Below are positions 33,301-45,899 of a DNA stretch of 64,000 bases, piece after piece (the stretch's first letter is position 1; every line of letters starts with the position of its first letter). The position numbers were made by a program, and so were the translations under genes. Origin of the DNA: Smittia aterrima (lineage: Eukaryota > Arthropoda > Insecta > Diptera > Chironomidae); assembly GCA_033063855.1 (NCBI GenBank), contig CP093829.1, forward strand, positions 6,272,243 through 6,336,242, written 5' to 3'. The notes below the pieces were generated by a model that saw nothing but the letters and a program-made list of their open reading frames with translations, ran no database searches and was not told the origin of the DNA.

Positions 33301-34503
33301 TCTTTTTCCCCGAACAATAGAAGTTCGAGAGATTCATGTGAAAATGTTGACACTCGACAATTTGTCGTGTCGCTGTCGCGGTTTGCTCTCTTGCTGTGTC
33401 AGGCCAAGCGTCTTATGTTTGTTAAACACGAAAATCGACTAGAGATGTTGTTTTTGAAAAATGGTAAAATAATATTAAATAATTGCTATAATTTGCCTTT
33501 TCGGCTCGGAGAGAACGAGTTAATGGCTTGTTGGATAGATGGAACTAGCAATTGTCAATTGAAATGGCAGAGTGATATCTTCGTTCGTTTGCCTTGCTAT
33601 GACCGAGGTTTTCTCATGATATTTTTATCTTTCGAGTGCCTGGAACGATTACGTGACGTTCTCGTTGTAAAAAATGTTTTCATTTAGATTCGTTGAGCAG
33701 CTCTTTGGATCGAATGAGTCGCGAGGTAGATGGGAAGATATCGCGGAGAAGATCAAAGTTCTCTACGATCCAATGTTAGATTATCATCCGCAATATGAGG
33801 GATATGAAGCTGGGATGGAGATCAAGCAAGCTGACACTGTTCTCGTTGGTTATCCGTTGATGTTCCCGATGAATCTGTCGACACGACAAAATGATTTGAA
33901 GCTCTACGGTAACGCGACAAGAAGCGATGGACCCGCCATGACCTTCTCCATGTACGCTATCAATTATCTTGACGTTAATGATGAGCCCAAGGCGAACGAT
34001 ATGCTAAAGAAAAGTTTCGAGCCTCACGTGCGACGACCGTTTAACGTTTGGAGCGAAGTAGTCGAAGGCGAAGATGGCGCAACGAATTTCATCACGGGAG
34101 CTGGCGGATTCCTGCAGACAATCTTCAATGGATTTCTTGGAATCCGATTAAACTTGAAGAATCTTGAGATAAGAAATCCGAGATTGCCAGAGACTTGTGA
34201 GAGAATTCTTGTTCGTGGGCTTTCTTATCTCAATTCAAAGTTCGAGCTAAAACTAACAAAGAGCGGAATTGTTTTGACCTTCAATATTTTGAATGATAAG
34301 CTGACTTTGAAGTTGGATGACCGAGAAATAATTTCGATTGAAGAAAACGTTAATTGTAAGTCGAAATAGATTCAAAATCTTTCTTTGATTTAAAAACATT
34401 TTCTTCAGACAACATCACAAACGTTGAAGTTTCATCGATTTCGTCACCTTCGTGGATTGAGCTTTGCGACGAAAGGAATTTGAAACGAAAAAGCTTTGGA
34501 TAA
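30329..34503 (+). CDS. PGGHG-type glycoside hydrolase (acid trehalase-like), copy 1
   Basis: join(30329..30507, 30569..30894, 31646..32095, 32299..32399, 32473..32759, 32841..33167, 33688..34355, 34409..34503), 810 aa; all junctions are GT-AG and keep frame. The fold is that of protein-glucosylgalactosylhydroxylysine glucosidase (ATHL1/GH65-like): 'MGNGHIGFTVFSDDVYMNGLYNG', 'HPFFGLSPTGLGRGG', 'EGHNFWDTEIFMLPPV', 'FPWESA' and 'VMGPDEDHYDVNNNVYTN', so the WDTE and GPDE acidic motifs are intact. The N-terminus is hydrophobic (MIQSAELVLLIGVVSCSMA), probably a signal peptide. Exon 3 carries an S/N/E-rich low-complexity insertion (~residues 180-205) absent from copy 2. The end is basic and lacks copy 2's hydrophobic tail. 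The first-exon ATG choice is the least certain part. Confidence 0.85.
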
Positions 34504-34544
34504 ACTTTTCTTTATCTATTCTAATAAAAATTGATTACAAAGCT

Positions 34545-35656
34545 TTACAATTTGTTTGCATTCCTCTCCAACTTCAAGTAAATGACACCTCTCGGTTTCT
34601 CCAAAGGCAAATAAACAGTTTCTTCTTCTTTGGAAGTAACGAGAGTGTTGAACTTTGAGAAATCAAAGTTGACGTAGTGAACGTTCGGGAAAGTCATCGA
34701 AACCCAGTTAATTGCTTTGACTTGATCCATGGCATCCTTCTCAGCGAGATAGAGCGTGTGTTGAACGCTTGGCGATGGAATTCCCTTGTCGAGATCTCCA
34801 GCAAAGTTGCGGAGAATGCAATGCTTCACCAACTCCCACGCCTTGTCGTAATCGACTCTCGGATCCTTGCAATATTGCCAACTGCAGTCGACGACAGTGC
34901 TGATGGATAAACAAAAGCTCAAAGTTCAACCTCAACAACTCATTCTCATTCATACCTGAAAAGTCGATCGTCAGTATCCGGCAACGTGCGATAAGCGTCG
35001 CTGACAAAGTTGATGAACGAACTCTGCGTCGTCTTGAGAACTCTCATTCCTCTGATTCCACTGATTACCGTCGGATGAGTCTCTGCATAGAAAACAAGAT
35101 TTTTCTTTAGTTGTCGCTATTCCCTCGTCTTTCGACTTACCGCCTCGATTCAACGTCACAGTTGCGATGCGATTGCAGATCGGAGTAAAAATGAATGCGT
35201 GATTGTGAAGCTTCTGGCAATTGGCAATCTCGCCGTAAGATACGCGATTCCACATGATTTCTTCAACGCTAACAACAGCCTTCGTAACATGATTATAAGT
35301 TGATAAGAAATGATTGCATAACAAGACGGCAAAATCTTCTGGAGACTTCACGCCATATTTCTTCGCAAGAACGTAAACGGTGTTCTTCTGAGAATCAGTG
35401 GCGATGATGTCGGAGTTGTCGCCTTTCAAATAATCCTTGTCACTCGTCAATGTAAGTCTCGTTGAGACTTCGAGCTCCTTTACACTGTGCACTGGCCCTG
35501 ATTGACAAGAAAACTTAATTTTTTCACTTCAAACTTCTTGAAAGAATTTTTACCATTTCTTGTAACGTGAAGGACTTTGATTCCTTCTTTGCCATAAGAA
35601 CGATCATCTAATGAGAACTTTGGCTCAACAGTCGTGACTTTAAATTCTTCAGACAT
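34545..35656 (-). CDS. Uro: Urate oxidase (uricase)
   Basis: complement(join(34545..34899, 34956..35082, 35141..35497, 35554..35656)), 313 aa. Uricase oxidises urate to 5-hydroxyisourate in purine breakdown. Recognisable family blocks are 'YGKEGIKVLHV', 'VKELEVSTRLTL', 'YLKGDNSDIIATDSQKNTVY', 'NHAFIFTP', 'ISGIRGMRVLKTTQSSFINF', 'LPDTDDRLFS' and 'SPSVQHTLY...FPNVHYVNFD'. All four exons join in frame. The protein ends in NKL, a non-canonical variant of the SKL-type peroxisomal signal. It lies tail-to-tail with the first PGGHG gene, 41 bp between stop codons, and head-to-head with the second one about 570 bp away. Confidence 0.93.
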
Positions 35657-36227
35657 TCTAACGAACTTATTTTATCAAATGATCTCAAGCGAATGAAATG
35701 AGCCTCTTAAAATTCTCTTGTGTCTCTTCGTCTTATCAGTTCAGTTCTATTCGGAATGTGATACAGTAACTTGAGAAAAATTATAAAACAGAATCTCTTT
35801 ATACACAAAATTACAGAACGTAGTCAAATCTTTAGGCCAAGCTTGTGTTGTTGTTACAAACAACGAAGAGATTTATCATTTGTTTTTTGACACACATTTG
35901 GATTTACATATGCGATTGCTGATATTAGCTGAAAGAGATAAGAGATATCAAGTGTTTTGATCAACAAAAATGTTTACGAGTGGTCTAACGAGGAGCAATC
36001 ACTCTTAACCTTAACCGACTCAGCTGTCTTCAAAACGGAATGGAAAGCTTTAAAGCTCCGCTGCCAATCGGTAGCCGAAATATCTTATCATGGGCCATAA
36101 ATTACTCCAATTCACTTCATTCTTTGCTTAAATCCAATTGACTTGAGGATAAACTTCTCAGTTTATTTCGACAGTTCAATCAATTCGGAAGAAAAAGGAA
36201 AATTACTAAATTAGTTAAAGTTTTAAA
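35657..36227. promoter_or_regulatory. Divergent promoter region, urate oxidase / PGGHG 2
   Basis: A 571-bp spacer between two outward-facing start codons. It must hold both promoters. A TCAGT-type word (about 36161, 'tctcagttta') could be the initiator of the right gene; no clear TATA box is seen on either side. Confidence 0.4.
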
Positions 36228-38813
36228 ATGAAGATAACTTCTATCTTCGCTATCATTTGCATTGCGATTGTTGCTGCTGATGATGCAATAATTTATTCGA
36301 CTGTGTGAGTTCTGTCAAAAATAATTTTGTGATATCATCTCTTAACAATTTCACAACTTTATTGGGCAATCCAAATACTCCAAACGATTATAAATCGATT
36401 AATTGATTTCTTTGCGCAAATTGTTTAATTGCTCTTGAGAATCATATTTGTGATAAGAATTGCGTGAATCAAATCACGCCACGAAGCACGTTACTCGTAA
36501 TGACTAAAACTTATTCTTTGATTAGATTACCTGACGTAAGTGAGATTCCAACGTTAAGCAATGGTCATATCGCTTTTGTAGTCTTTGGCAATTCAATTTT
36601 GCTAAATGGATTGTACAATGGCGAGCGCGGTGAGTCACATCGTGCGAGGATTCCAAATTATTCCAACTTGGTCCCGAACATTCCCTGCACCACCGACAAC
36701 TGTGATTATGAACTGAACATGCGTAAAGGATATTTCCAAGTGACGAGAAGAGCAGTCAACAATCGCCTCGTTCACCAACAGATTTATGCTCATCGTTACT
36801 TTAATCGAGCGATCATTAACAAAGTTCACCTAACTCGAACAACAGGAACTGCTGTGTTAACTATGAGTTTGAATTTAGTCCCTGGAGACGTTCCAGGTGT
36901 TGATGTCACTCAAATTGGTGAAGAAATTATTGAAACTATCGCTGAGAGATCAGTGTCGATTCGTTGCTTCAAAACCAACACTGTCGAGGACGTTTTCTAT
37001 CAACCAGAGCCTTCGCAAGCTTGCGTCGCTTACACAAATCCTCCTCCAAATTTAAATCTTGACACCGAAACTGAAGTTGAATTCCTTCATGTCACGACAG
37101 TTGGACGAACTCAAGCTGAAGTCAGAAAAGAAATGGAAGACGTCTTCAAGAACGAAGCAACTCTTTTTGAGTCTCACACAAAAGTTTGGGAGAACGATTG
37201 GGAAAAGTTTGAGATTGCTGTTGAAGGCAACGAGAGATTGAGTCAAATCATTCATGGAAGCATCTTCTACTTAGTCAGCAATTTACCATCGGATGCGACA
37301 AATCAACCAAAAGATCGTTTCTGGGGCTTGAGTCCTGGTGGATTAGGAAAGGGCGGAGTTCTCTTCATGGAATATCAAGGGCACTCGTTCTGGGACACTG
37401 AAATGTGGATGCACCCTCCAGTTCTTCTTCTCAACCCTCAATGGAGTAAAGACATTTTAAGCTATCGCTACGACGTTCGACAAGCTGCAGCTGATAACGC
37501 AAACAACACTGGATACAAAGGCTATCGTTTCCCTTGGGAAAGCGGTTACACAGGACGAGAAGTTACTCCCGATTGTTGTCCAGAAGTCGTTGAATATCAA
37601 CATCACATCATCTCAGACATTGCATTTGCTTATCGCTCTCATCTCGCAGCAACTCATGACTTGGATTGGTTCAAGACTGTTGGATGCGACATCGCATGGA
37701 ACACTGCAAAGTTCTGGGAATCCCGAGTCAAGTACAACGAGACGACAAGATTCTATGACATCAGAAGTGAGTTGACGTAGAACTTTGCGAATAATTAAAA
37801 ATATTTTCAATTATTTAGACGTCATGGGGCCTGACGAAGACCATCACGACATCGACAATAACGTTTACACGAACGTTAACGCGGCGATAAATTTATTCTT
37901 TGGAGATTTTGCTGGTTGCGCGTGCAAAGATGTTTTGCAAGTAAGTGAAGCAGATTACGCAAACTTTGAAAAGATCGCGAGGAGTTTGAAACTAATTTAC
38001 GACACAGAAAGAGACTTTCATCCACAATATGAAGGTTACGCTGATGAAATCATTAAACAAGCCGACGCTGTTCTACTTGGCTTCCCACTTCAACTGCCGA
38101 TGAACTCGTAAGCTCAATTTTAAAGTTTTATGAACTGATTTTGAACTAATTTTGATTCTGATAGAACAACAAAGCGCAACAATCTTTTGATTTACGATCC
38201 TTTGACTCGTGAAAATGGCCCAGCAATGACTTGGGCGATGCACACAGTTGGATTCTTAGACTTGCAAGACGAAGCTGAAGCTGCAAAGGTTTTCGAAAGA
38301 AGTTTCAATCAGTACACTCGTGAGCCTTTCCAAGTTTGGAGTGAAGTGATTCCTGGAGAGGTTGGTGCTGGTAATTTCATCACAGGCGCTGGAGGTTTTC
38401 TTCAATCTGTTATCAACGGATATGGAGGAATTCGTTTGCATTTCGAAAGTTTGACCATCACAAACTTCTTCACTCCACCAAGCTCAACTGCTCTTGAATT
38501 CACCGGCATAACTTACTTGAACAATCGATTCGGCATGAAGATCATCGGCGACAAAGCTACAATCGTCTTCAAGTCCATCGACTCTGCTCATCCACTCAAC
38601 GTTGCTTTGAATGGAGTCGAAGTCGCCAATGTTAGAGTTGGAACTGAAATCAAAATAGATCGCAAAGACGAGCTCGTCATGAAAGCCAAAACAAGTCCAT
38701 TCGGCACTTGCGTGTTGAAAGAAACTGTTTTAGGCCTTCAAGTCAGTGGAGCAGCAACAAAAATTGTTAGCTTCACGTTGATTGTTCTTGGACTTTTTGT
38801 ATTGAACTTCTAA
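36228..38813 (+). CDS. PGGHG: PGGHG-type glycoside hydrolase, copy 2, with C-terminal anchor
   Basis: join(36228..36304, 36526..37766, 37819..38107, 38165..38813), 751 aa. Signal peptide 'MKITSIFAIICIAIVAADD'. Catalytic-region motifs: 'WGLSPGGLGKGG', 'GHSFWDTEMWMHPP', 'RFPWESGYTGREV', 'NVMGPDEDHHDIDNNVYTN', 'WSEVIPGEVGAGNFITGAGG'. The mammalian enzyme removes glucose from the Glc-Gal-hydroxylysine unit of collagen; insect substrates are not established, and the family was first annotated as acid trehalase-like. The last ~20 residues ('IVSFTLIVLGLFVLNF') form a hydrophobic C-terminal tail ending at the stop, which suggests a GPI signal or tail anchor. It has half the introns of copy 1. Its stop lies 63 bp from the SART1 stop on the other strand. 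Confidence 0.88.
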
Positions 38814-38876
38814 ATTTCCGAAGTAATTAATTTTTTATTGAAAGCTGTTGACGATTTGCAGAAAATAAAATTTTGT

Positions 38877-41302
38877 TTATCGTTTATTATTTTTTCCAAT
38901 CTGCGCAGTTTTGTTTCCACTCAAAACCACGAATGCACTTTGAGTCTCCTTCTGCTTCTGTTGTAGCATCGTTAGAGTGTTCAATGGAGTGTCGGATGAT
39001 GACATCTTTTTCATTAACTAGAAGAGAAATTTTATTTTGTAAGAAATGAAATAACAAATTTGTTTTTAATGAAACTCACCCCATCTTGTTCAATCTTCTT
39101 CAATCTCTTCTCGATCTTGTTCTTGCCAGGACCTTTACCGTGGAACTTGTGAGATAAATATCTGAAAGCTTCTTTAGGTGTCAGCTTTTGATTGTTATCA
39201 TCAATGTACTCGAGCTTGACGTTAGGTCTGTAGTTTGACTTTTCACGGAACTCTGTTGTTGGCCCATTGAAGCGTTCGCTGTGTCCAGTTCTTCTCGCGT
39301 ATTTGTCATCTTCTCCATGAGCTTTGTCATCGATTGAATAGTTTTGCGCTTGAAGATGAGCAAATCTTGTATTACTGGGTCGATTTGATTCTTCCTTCTC
39401 AATGTATCCTTTTGACATCGCGAGCTGAAGAGCAGCAGCAACTCCACTCGCGCAATCTGGCTCTTCATCGAGAATCGCCACATCTTCGTGTTCATCGAGA
39501 TTTTGAATTCCTTCCATCAACTTAGGCTCGTCATTTGGATTCACGGCGTTCCATTTGCCTCGACGACGTTCTTCAGCTTCTCCATCATTCGAGTTCTCTT
39601 CGATGTCCATTATGTCAGCGTTGTCGTCGCGATTTCCAGCCATTCCGTAAGTCGGAATATCTCCTAAAGTTCTACAGAACTCTGCCGTTTGATTCAATGT
39701 AATGAAATAGTTATCTTTATCAGCACCAGCATTTTCTTCCTCTTCGGGTTCTGATTTGACTTCTGGTTTGATGGATTCGAGAATGATATCCTTCTTGATT
39801 ATGTTTCCCTTTTGCTTCATTCTTCGAGCTTTCTTCAGAGCTTGCTCTAAGTCATTGTCATCCTCTTCAGCTTTAACGACTGTTTCATTAGGGAATGGCA
39901 TGTCTTCGATATTAGGAAGTTCTCGTCGCTTCCGGCTGCCGAGATCTTTGCTTTGATCTGTTGCATCTCCAGCGATCTCCAATAAATCGTCTGCTTTCAA
40001 CTTCTGTCGAATCTTCTTCACCTTCTTCTTAGGCTTTTTGAACTTTGTGAGTTCTTCGGCTGAGTAATGGTCACTTGCCAATCGGAGCGGCTCTGTGTTT
40101 AAGGATTCAAGTGTTTTGTTTTGAAGCTTCGCTTTAATTTCCATTGCTTTGCGTTGCTGCTGTTGAATCAATTCTCTGCTTTCTCCAAGAGTAAATGTCT
40201 TAGTCTTTCCTCCATCGATCTCATCATCGTATTTTCCAAGCATATCACGACCAATAAAGTTGCCAAACTGATCGTATTGCTCTTCATAGACATCGTAACC
40301 GTAATGAAGAGGATTTTGTTTCCTAACTTCAACATTCTTTTTGTAGCGTTCGTCATCAATCATGTTAACGTTTACTAACGTATCGCCATCTTCCCCCAAG
40401 ACGTCTTGATCTTTTAACGTAAGAATGACATGTCGGTCTTCTGTGAAACTTTCGATATCGTGAGCGACTTTCAATCCTCTCAAATCTTTCTCTTTGTATG
40501 ATCGGTTTCTCTTCGGTTCTTTACGTTTCGAGACACTCGCTTCAGCATCCATTTCTTCATCCATATCGTCGAGCATCCTTGCGCGGTGAATCGCTTTCTT
40601 CTTCTCTTCCTGAATCTTACGATTCTTCTCAACCCACTTCGATGGATCATCGTCAGAATCAGATTCTCCGAGTGTCTTAATGCGAGCGAGTTTAAGCTCA
40701 ATCTTTCTCTTGTCTCGTTTCGCTTGAATCTTTTCACGTAACAACTCAACTTCCGATTTCTCGTTGAATTGACCAGCTGGTTTATGATAAAACTCTCCCC
40801 AATCATCCTTCACCCTTTTGAGATCAGCAGTAGCTTCGTCTCTCTCTTCGGTTTCGTCATTTCTGCTATTTGCCGATTCGATAACTGAAGGACCAACTTC
40901 CAAAGGCTTCAGACCAAGTTTTGCACGAAGTTTGTTCGTTTCCTCGATCGACAAGGAGTCTCCTGCTCCCTCAGGAGGAACTGGTGACGGAGAACGAGCT
41001 GGTTTAGAGATGACTGGCGGCTCTGGCGCCATCGGAACTTCAACAACATCAGAGCCTAAAATAGAAAATAATGAAATCGAAGAATTTTGTAAATTTTGAA
41101 GCAACTTACTGTCAGAATGATAAGATCGTTCGCGATCAGCACTTTTGCGGCCTCTTGGACGTCGTTCTCTTTCCTTTTCACGATGCTGCTTCTTAGGTTT
41201 TTTACGGTCACTTCTGTCTTCACTTCTCGAACGAGATCTCGATCGACTTCTTCGCTTTGAAGTGACTTCTCGATCTCTCTTATGCTTTTTAGATGAGCCC
41301 AT
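38877..41302 (-). CDS. SART1: SART1, U4/U6.U5 tri-snRNP component (Snu66)
   Basis: complement(join(38877..39017, 39080..41055, 41110..41302)), 769 aa. The N-terminus is an Arg-Ser/Lys-rich domain ('KRRSRSRSRSRSEDRSDRKK'). Then come the family block 'SIEETNKLRAKLGLKPLEV', charged coiled-coil segments, 'GLKVAHDIESFTEDRHVILTLKD', 'YGYDVYEEQYDQFGNFIGRDMLGKYDDEIDGG', and at the end 'LTPKEAFRYLSHKFHGKGPGKNKIEKRLKK' joined to 'MSSSDTPLNTLTMLQQKQ'. The last exon is needed to give the conserved SART1 C-terminus. The first intron is 54 nt, in frame and stop-free; its removal joins 'YHSDS' to 'SDVVEVP'. Nuclear pre-mRNA splicing factor, single copy. Confidence 0.95.
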
Positions 41303-41514
41303 GTTATATGAATATCACTAAACTCGTTGGAAATTTATATTATCAAGCTTAAAGACAGTTTATTTATTTTTTTCGGCAATGTTTACAATCGTAGTATTCA
41401 AGGGGTAATCAAACTAAAGTTGTCAGATGAACACGTTCTTAATGGAACACTTTAACACAAAAGTTGATTGATCCTTTAATTTCAAAATCGTGTTCAACGT
41501 TACAAATTACAAAT

Positions 41515-43679
41515 TTACAATTTTGAGTGGACTACATTTTTAGCCCATGAAGGGACAGTCATGGCTCCTTGATTATTGAAAAATTCTTCCTTGAGATTCT
41601 CGTAGACCTTTCCATCAGATTTTCCGATGACTGAGTTAAGAACAAAGTCAGGTGGACTCAGAGCGTCCGCGATAGCAACTGCCGAGGTTTTCATTTCATC
41701 GCAAGACTTCACTAAACTCGAACGGATAAAATCAGCAAACTCAGATCCTTCTGCGAATCCTCCAATGTAGAAAGTGGCCAAGTGCTTGTCGATATTCCAG
41801 AAACCGTAAACAGCAAAGATATTCTCTAGAACTGTCTTCAGATTGGCCGCTGTCTCGTTGGACTCGAAACGTTTCTTGAATGAAGTGATAGCGAAATATT
41901 CTGCGAAAGCCAAGCTCAATGTTCTTGCCCTATAAACTTGTGAGTCGTTTTTCGCTTTGAAATTATCTGCTCCGTTTGCTTTTGATTTGTTCATTTGATT
42001 GTTTGTCTCTTCAAGCAAATGGCAGATGAGCCATTCATAACAGTTGACAATGAAATTGAAAGTGGAAAGCTTCTTAGAAGTTTTGAAAGAACTTTTCAAT
42101 ATTTCTGCTTTACGAGAAAGAAATTTAACCGTCCCAAGTGGCGACTGAATATTTCCGCTCCACTGTTTTAAAAGCCAATTTGACGCTTGTTGACCTAGCA
42201 CATTGTTATCGCCTTCGTAAGTTACAGTTGCATCATGATTATTGCGCAACTCTCCAATGTTCGAAGCTTTCAAATATCCATGACCACCGCAACATTCTCT
42301 CGCCTCTTGAATCGCAGAGTTTGTTGTCCAAGTGAACATTGCCTTCGACGATGAGATTATAGCATGAAGTTCAGATACAAGTTGAGTCAACTGCTCGAAT
42401 CCGTTTGATTCAGCTTGTGATCGTTCGATTGTTTCCATGTAAATTGATGATAAAGTGTTCACAGTTATTTTAAGGACACAAGCACAAGCGAGATAAGGAA
42501 AAAGTCGCCACTGATGTAACGGATATTCAATGATCGAGACTTCTTTTCCGTTTCTTTCAGGACCAAACTGTTTTCTTATCGCAGCATAACGAACTGCAAT
42601 GACGACGGCATGCGCAATTGTATTCGACGATTCGTGCATGATTCCGACTCGACCAGCGGAAAGTGTTTCCAATGCTGCGCCGAGAATCTTTCCTGGCTCA
42701 CTGAAAACACTTTCGTAAACTCCATCGTCGTTGATATCTCCAGTTCGGTTCAATAAATTTTCTTTCGGAATTCGATAATTTGAGAAAATTATGAATCCAT
42801 TGTCGATTCCATTCAATCCAATTTTCTCGCCAATATCTCCAATGACGATTCGATTGAAAGGTTTCAAAGTCTTTGGATCACGAACTGGAACTAGAAATCC
42901 GTGAAGACCTTGACTTTCTCCATCAGAGTCTATGAGATTAGCGAACAACATAATCGTTGACGCAGTTTTTCCCAAGTTGCCAACCCAAGCTTTCGCTGCT
43001 TCAAAGTCTGGTGTGTTGATAACGAATTCCTTTGTCGATTTGTCGTAAGTTGCCGTCGTTCGAATTTGCTTGGTGTTGCTTCCATGTGAGACTTCCGTTA
43101 TTGCAATTGCAGTCACGATCTAAAGAGAATTGAAAAGTTCAGTGAAAGAAAATTGAAAAAGCTCAAAGCTCACCTCTCCGTTCATCGCCGCATCATAAAT
43201 TTTTCGATGACGTTCGCTTCCGAGTCCAATCAAAGTATTGCAGAAAAGTCCGATTCCGAGAGCCATTTTCACAGACAAACTTGGACAAAAAGCGTGGAAA
43301 GCTTCGTTCTGACTCATCATGAACTTGAGCTAATTTGGAATAAATTAGAAAACTTCTGGGAGTTCATTTTAATTGAACTTACGCGTTTCTGAAAAGAAGA
43401 TTTTTTGATCTCATCAGGTAACAATCTCAGGTCAGCAACTCGCTTCATTCGCATCGCCGCAAGTTTCTTCTGATCGTCGGCTGAAGGAGTTGTCGAAGAT
43501 CTTTGGAAAAGCGGCTCATTCTCAATTCGCTTCCAAACATTATATTTCGTTCTCAACGAGTCTTCTCCTTCAAAATAAACTCGAAGTTGCTTCCAATCAA
43601 AGTTTGCATTTCTTCGATAGTCGTTGAGGGGATTTTTGTTTGTTGGTAAGTCGGGAATGAATGAAGTGTTGGATGACAT
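41515..43679 (-). CDS. ACOX3: Peroxisomal acyl-CoA oxidase 3
   Basis: complement(join(41515..43119, 43174..43329, 43383..43679)), 685 aa, usual family length. Catalyses the FAD-dependent first step of peroxisomal beta-oxidation, releasing hydrogen peroxide. Closest to the ACOX3 (branched-chain/pristanoyl) branch: 'NPLNDYRRNANFDWKQLRVYFEGED', 'TEVSHGSNTKQIRTTATYD', 'FEAAKAWVGNLGKTA', 'GDIGEKIGLNGIDNGF', 'IRKQFGPERNGKEVSIIEYP', 'ECCGGHGYLKASNIGELRN' (with the catalytic-region Glu) and 'YEGDNNVLGQQ'. The C-terminus is HSKL, a canonical PTS1. A 5'-UTR acceptor-like sequence lies just upstream of the ATG, so a non-coding first exon is likely. Confidence 0.95.
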
Positions 43680-45257
43680 TATGAAGTTACCTGAAATAAT
43701 TGCAAAATATTTACTCGACTCAAAGCGATAACATTTAATTTTCAACTTCAACAAAACCACTCAGACTTCAAACACGCAGCGAAGTAATCAGAAAAAGTTC
43801 ATGAAAATAATTCTCATGGAAAACATTTTTCTGTGTCACAAGGTCAATCGCCATTAAACTTCAAACACATGTTGCGTCTTCCACCGGTTGCTTTACTCTC
43901 GAATGAGCACGTGTAGTCAGATAAACCTCGATAGAAAGTTTCGCGATTTATCTTCTCGCTCTCTCGGACTCGCCAGCAACATTTGCTCAATTTACAAACT
44001 TGTCGATGGTTTTGTGCAAACGAAAAATTTCCTTTGTGCTGAATGTTTTGTAACTTTCCATTCAAAGCTTTTACAAGCAATTTTCGTAGAATCATTCTAA
44101 AAACGAACGTATTTTCACGTTGAGTTTACATTAGACAGATAAGAAAACGATTGGCGAGTTCGTGCGGAGACTTCCCATTACAACACATCGTGTCTACCAT
44201 TAGCGCTTCAACTTCAATGAACACGAAACAAATTTATCGATTTTTCTTTTGCTTTGCGCTTTGAATGGACGACGATGACATGATTTGTGAATCACAGTTT
44301 AGAAAGAACGCTCAATGTTCACAGAATGATGGTCGAGAGCCACGCGACCTTGAAAATATTTTCATGAATTCTCGAGCGATTCAGGCGACAAGTAAACAGC
44401 TATTTAACGCTCAAACAGTTTGTACAGCAAGTCTGATTTGATGGACAACTTAATTGACCTATTAATAATGCCAACTCATTCAAACTTCTGCCATTACACT
44501 CTTGAAAATATTTCTTCTTCAAACTAACTTGCAGTCCAAGAAATAAATCCTTGCAACGTTTTGTTTTGTTTCAACTAAATTGAAAATCGATAATTGAATT
44601 AAATGTTGAATCTTTATTTCGCCACTTCACACATCACATGCTAAATGAAAGCTGAACTAACAAACAAGTCAGTCGCTAGACCTTATTCAGACGAGAACTT
44701 CTTTCACCGACAAACTCTCAAAGAATACTAAGCAGAAAAGAAGAAATTTGATAAAAAGCGAGAAACTCGATATAGCGACGAGAGAGCGCAACATAAATCT
44801 CATTCGCTCGTCTACATAAATCGCGGAAAACTGTGAAGAGAGGAATTCAGAGAGAACCGGCTTGAAAGCACGTGCTTTGCAGTTGAAAGCAGATTTCGTT
44901 TTGACATTTTGCAAATTTTTTAAATAATTTTTTTTTTATGAGATCAGTTAGCAGTTTTTCACAAAGCTGAGCAGAGATATTTTACGAATTGTTGGTTGAG
45001 ATGATGAGACGAGCTCATTTGTTGCTTTTCCTTAAACAGATAAAATCTGTTTCAATTTCAGTGACAGACAAAATTAAATTCAACTCGGTTTGTCTGAAGT
45101 TCATGTAAAAATATAATTAATGCAAAGCTTTTAAAAACTTCGGAAGAGTTTACCGAAATTTGATTCATGATTGTCAAGATGATGATTGCTTAAATTATTT
45201 CCACTTGTATCGACATTCTAAAAATATTTCGAATTGTTTAGCTTTATTCATACAATC
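43680..45257. other. Intergenic region, no supported gene
   Basis: Holds the ACOX3 promoter side and about 1.3 kb of AT-rich sequence with no credible open frame, RNA or repeat. Confidence 0.45.
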
Positions 45258-45899
45258 ATGAAAGCTCTGATCGTTGCTTTTCTTTTCCTTGTGACTGCAG
45301 TAAGATCTTTCTATTTAAAATTGAATTTATAAATTTTTTGACTAATCAACAGCAAAGCATTCTCATCGTCGATCACATCAGGAAAACAGGAAACTCGAAG
45401 ATCGTAGACATGAATATTACAATGATCAACGACGGCAAACACGACACTTTAATGAACTTTACCGCAATGTACCTTGAAGAAATTCAAGCTATGAAAGGAA
45501 CCGGAACAATTCGACTTCCAGAAGACGCAGAAGACAAACATTATCGTCGAGTCTTTTTCAGCACAACAGTTGATGTTTCAAAAATGATTAAAAACGTCAG
45601 AGGAAGTTTAATTTCAACAATGCTCTTCACAAATATTCTAAAATCATTCGAAGCAGCTTACACGTTTCCAATACCAAAAGTAAAATTCTCTTTAAATTTA
45701 TTTTAAATATTTAATCAATTCATTTTTATTTAAGGGACAACTTGTGCGATTTACCAATTTCTCAGTATCAGACAAATTCGTTCCTTTTCTTCCCTCGACA
45801 AAAGGACTCGTCTACATTGAAATCCACGTCAAGCTAACTGGCAAAAAATCTTTCCAGTATCAAGGAGCACTTGAGTTCTATGGACGATTGGAGAGATGA
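45258..45899 (+). CDS. DUF1091-like small secreted protein 1
   Basis: join(45258..45299, 45353..45679, 45735..45899), 177 aa. Exon 1 is exactly 14 codons of signal peptide (MKALIVAFLFLVTA), phase 0. The mature part follows the pattern of Drosophila DUF1091/DM8 proteins: 'YRRVFFSTTVDVSKMIKN' (compare 'pFLfnvTvDfCkflk'), 'FPIPKGQLVRF' and 'FVPFLPSTKGLVYIEI', ending 'ALEFYGRL'. Unlike classical members it has no cysteine. The family is thought to be secreted and possibly lipid-binding; its role is not established. First of four tandem copies with matching exon structure. Confidence 0.7.

Noticed and set aside
34677..34910. Plus-strand frame within the urate oxidase gene
   Set aside because: Opposite-strand shadow of the last urate oxidase exon.
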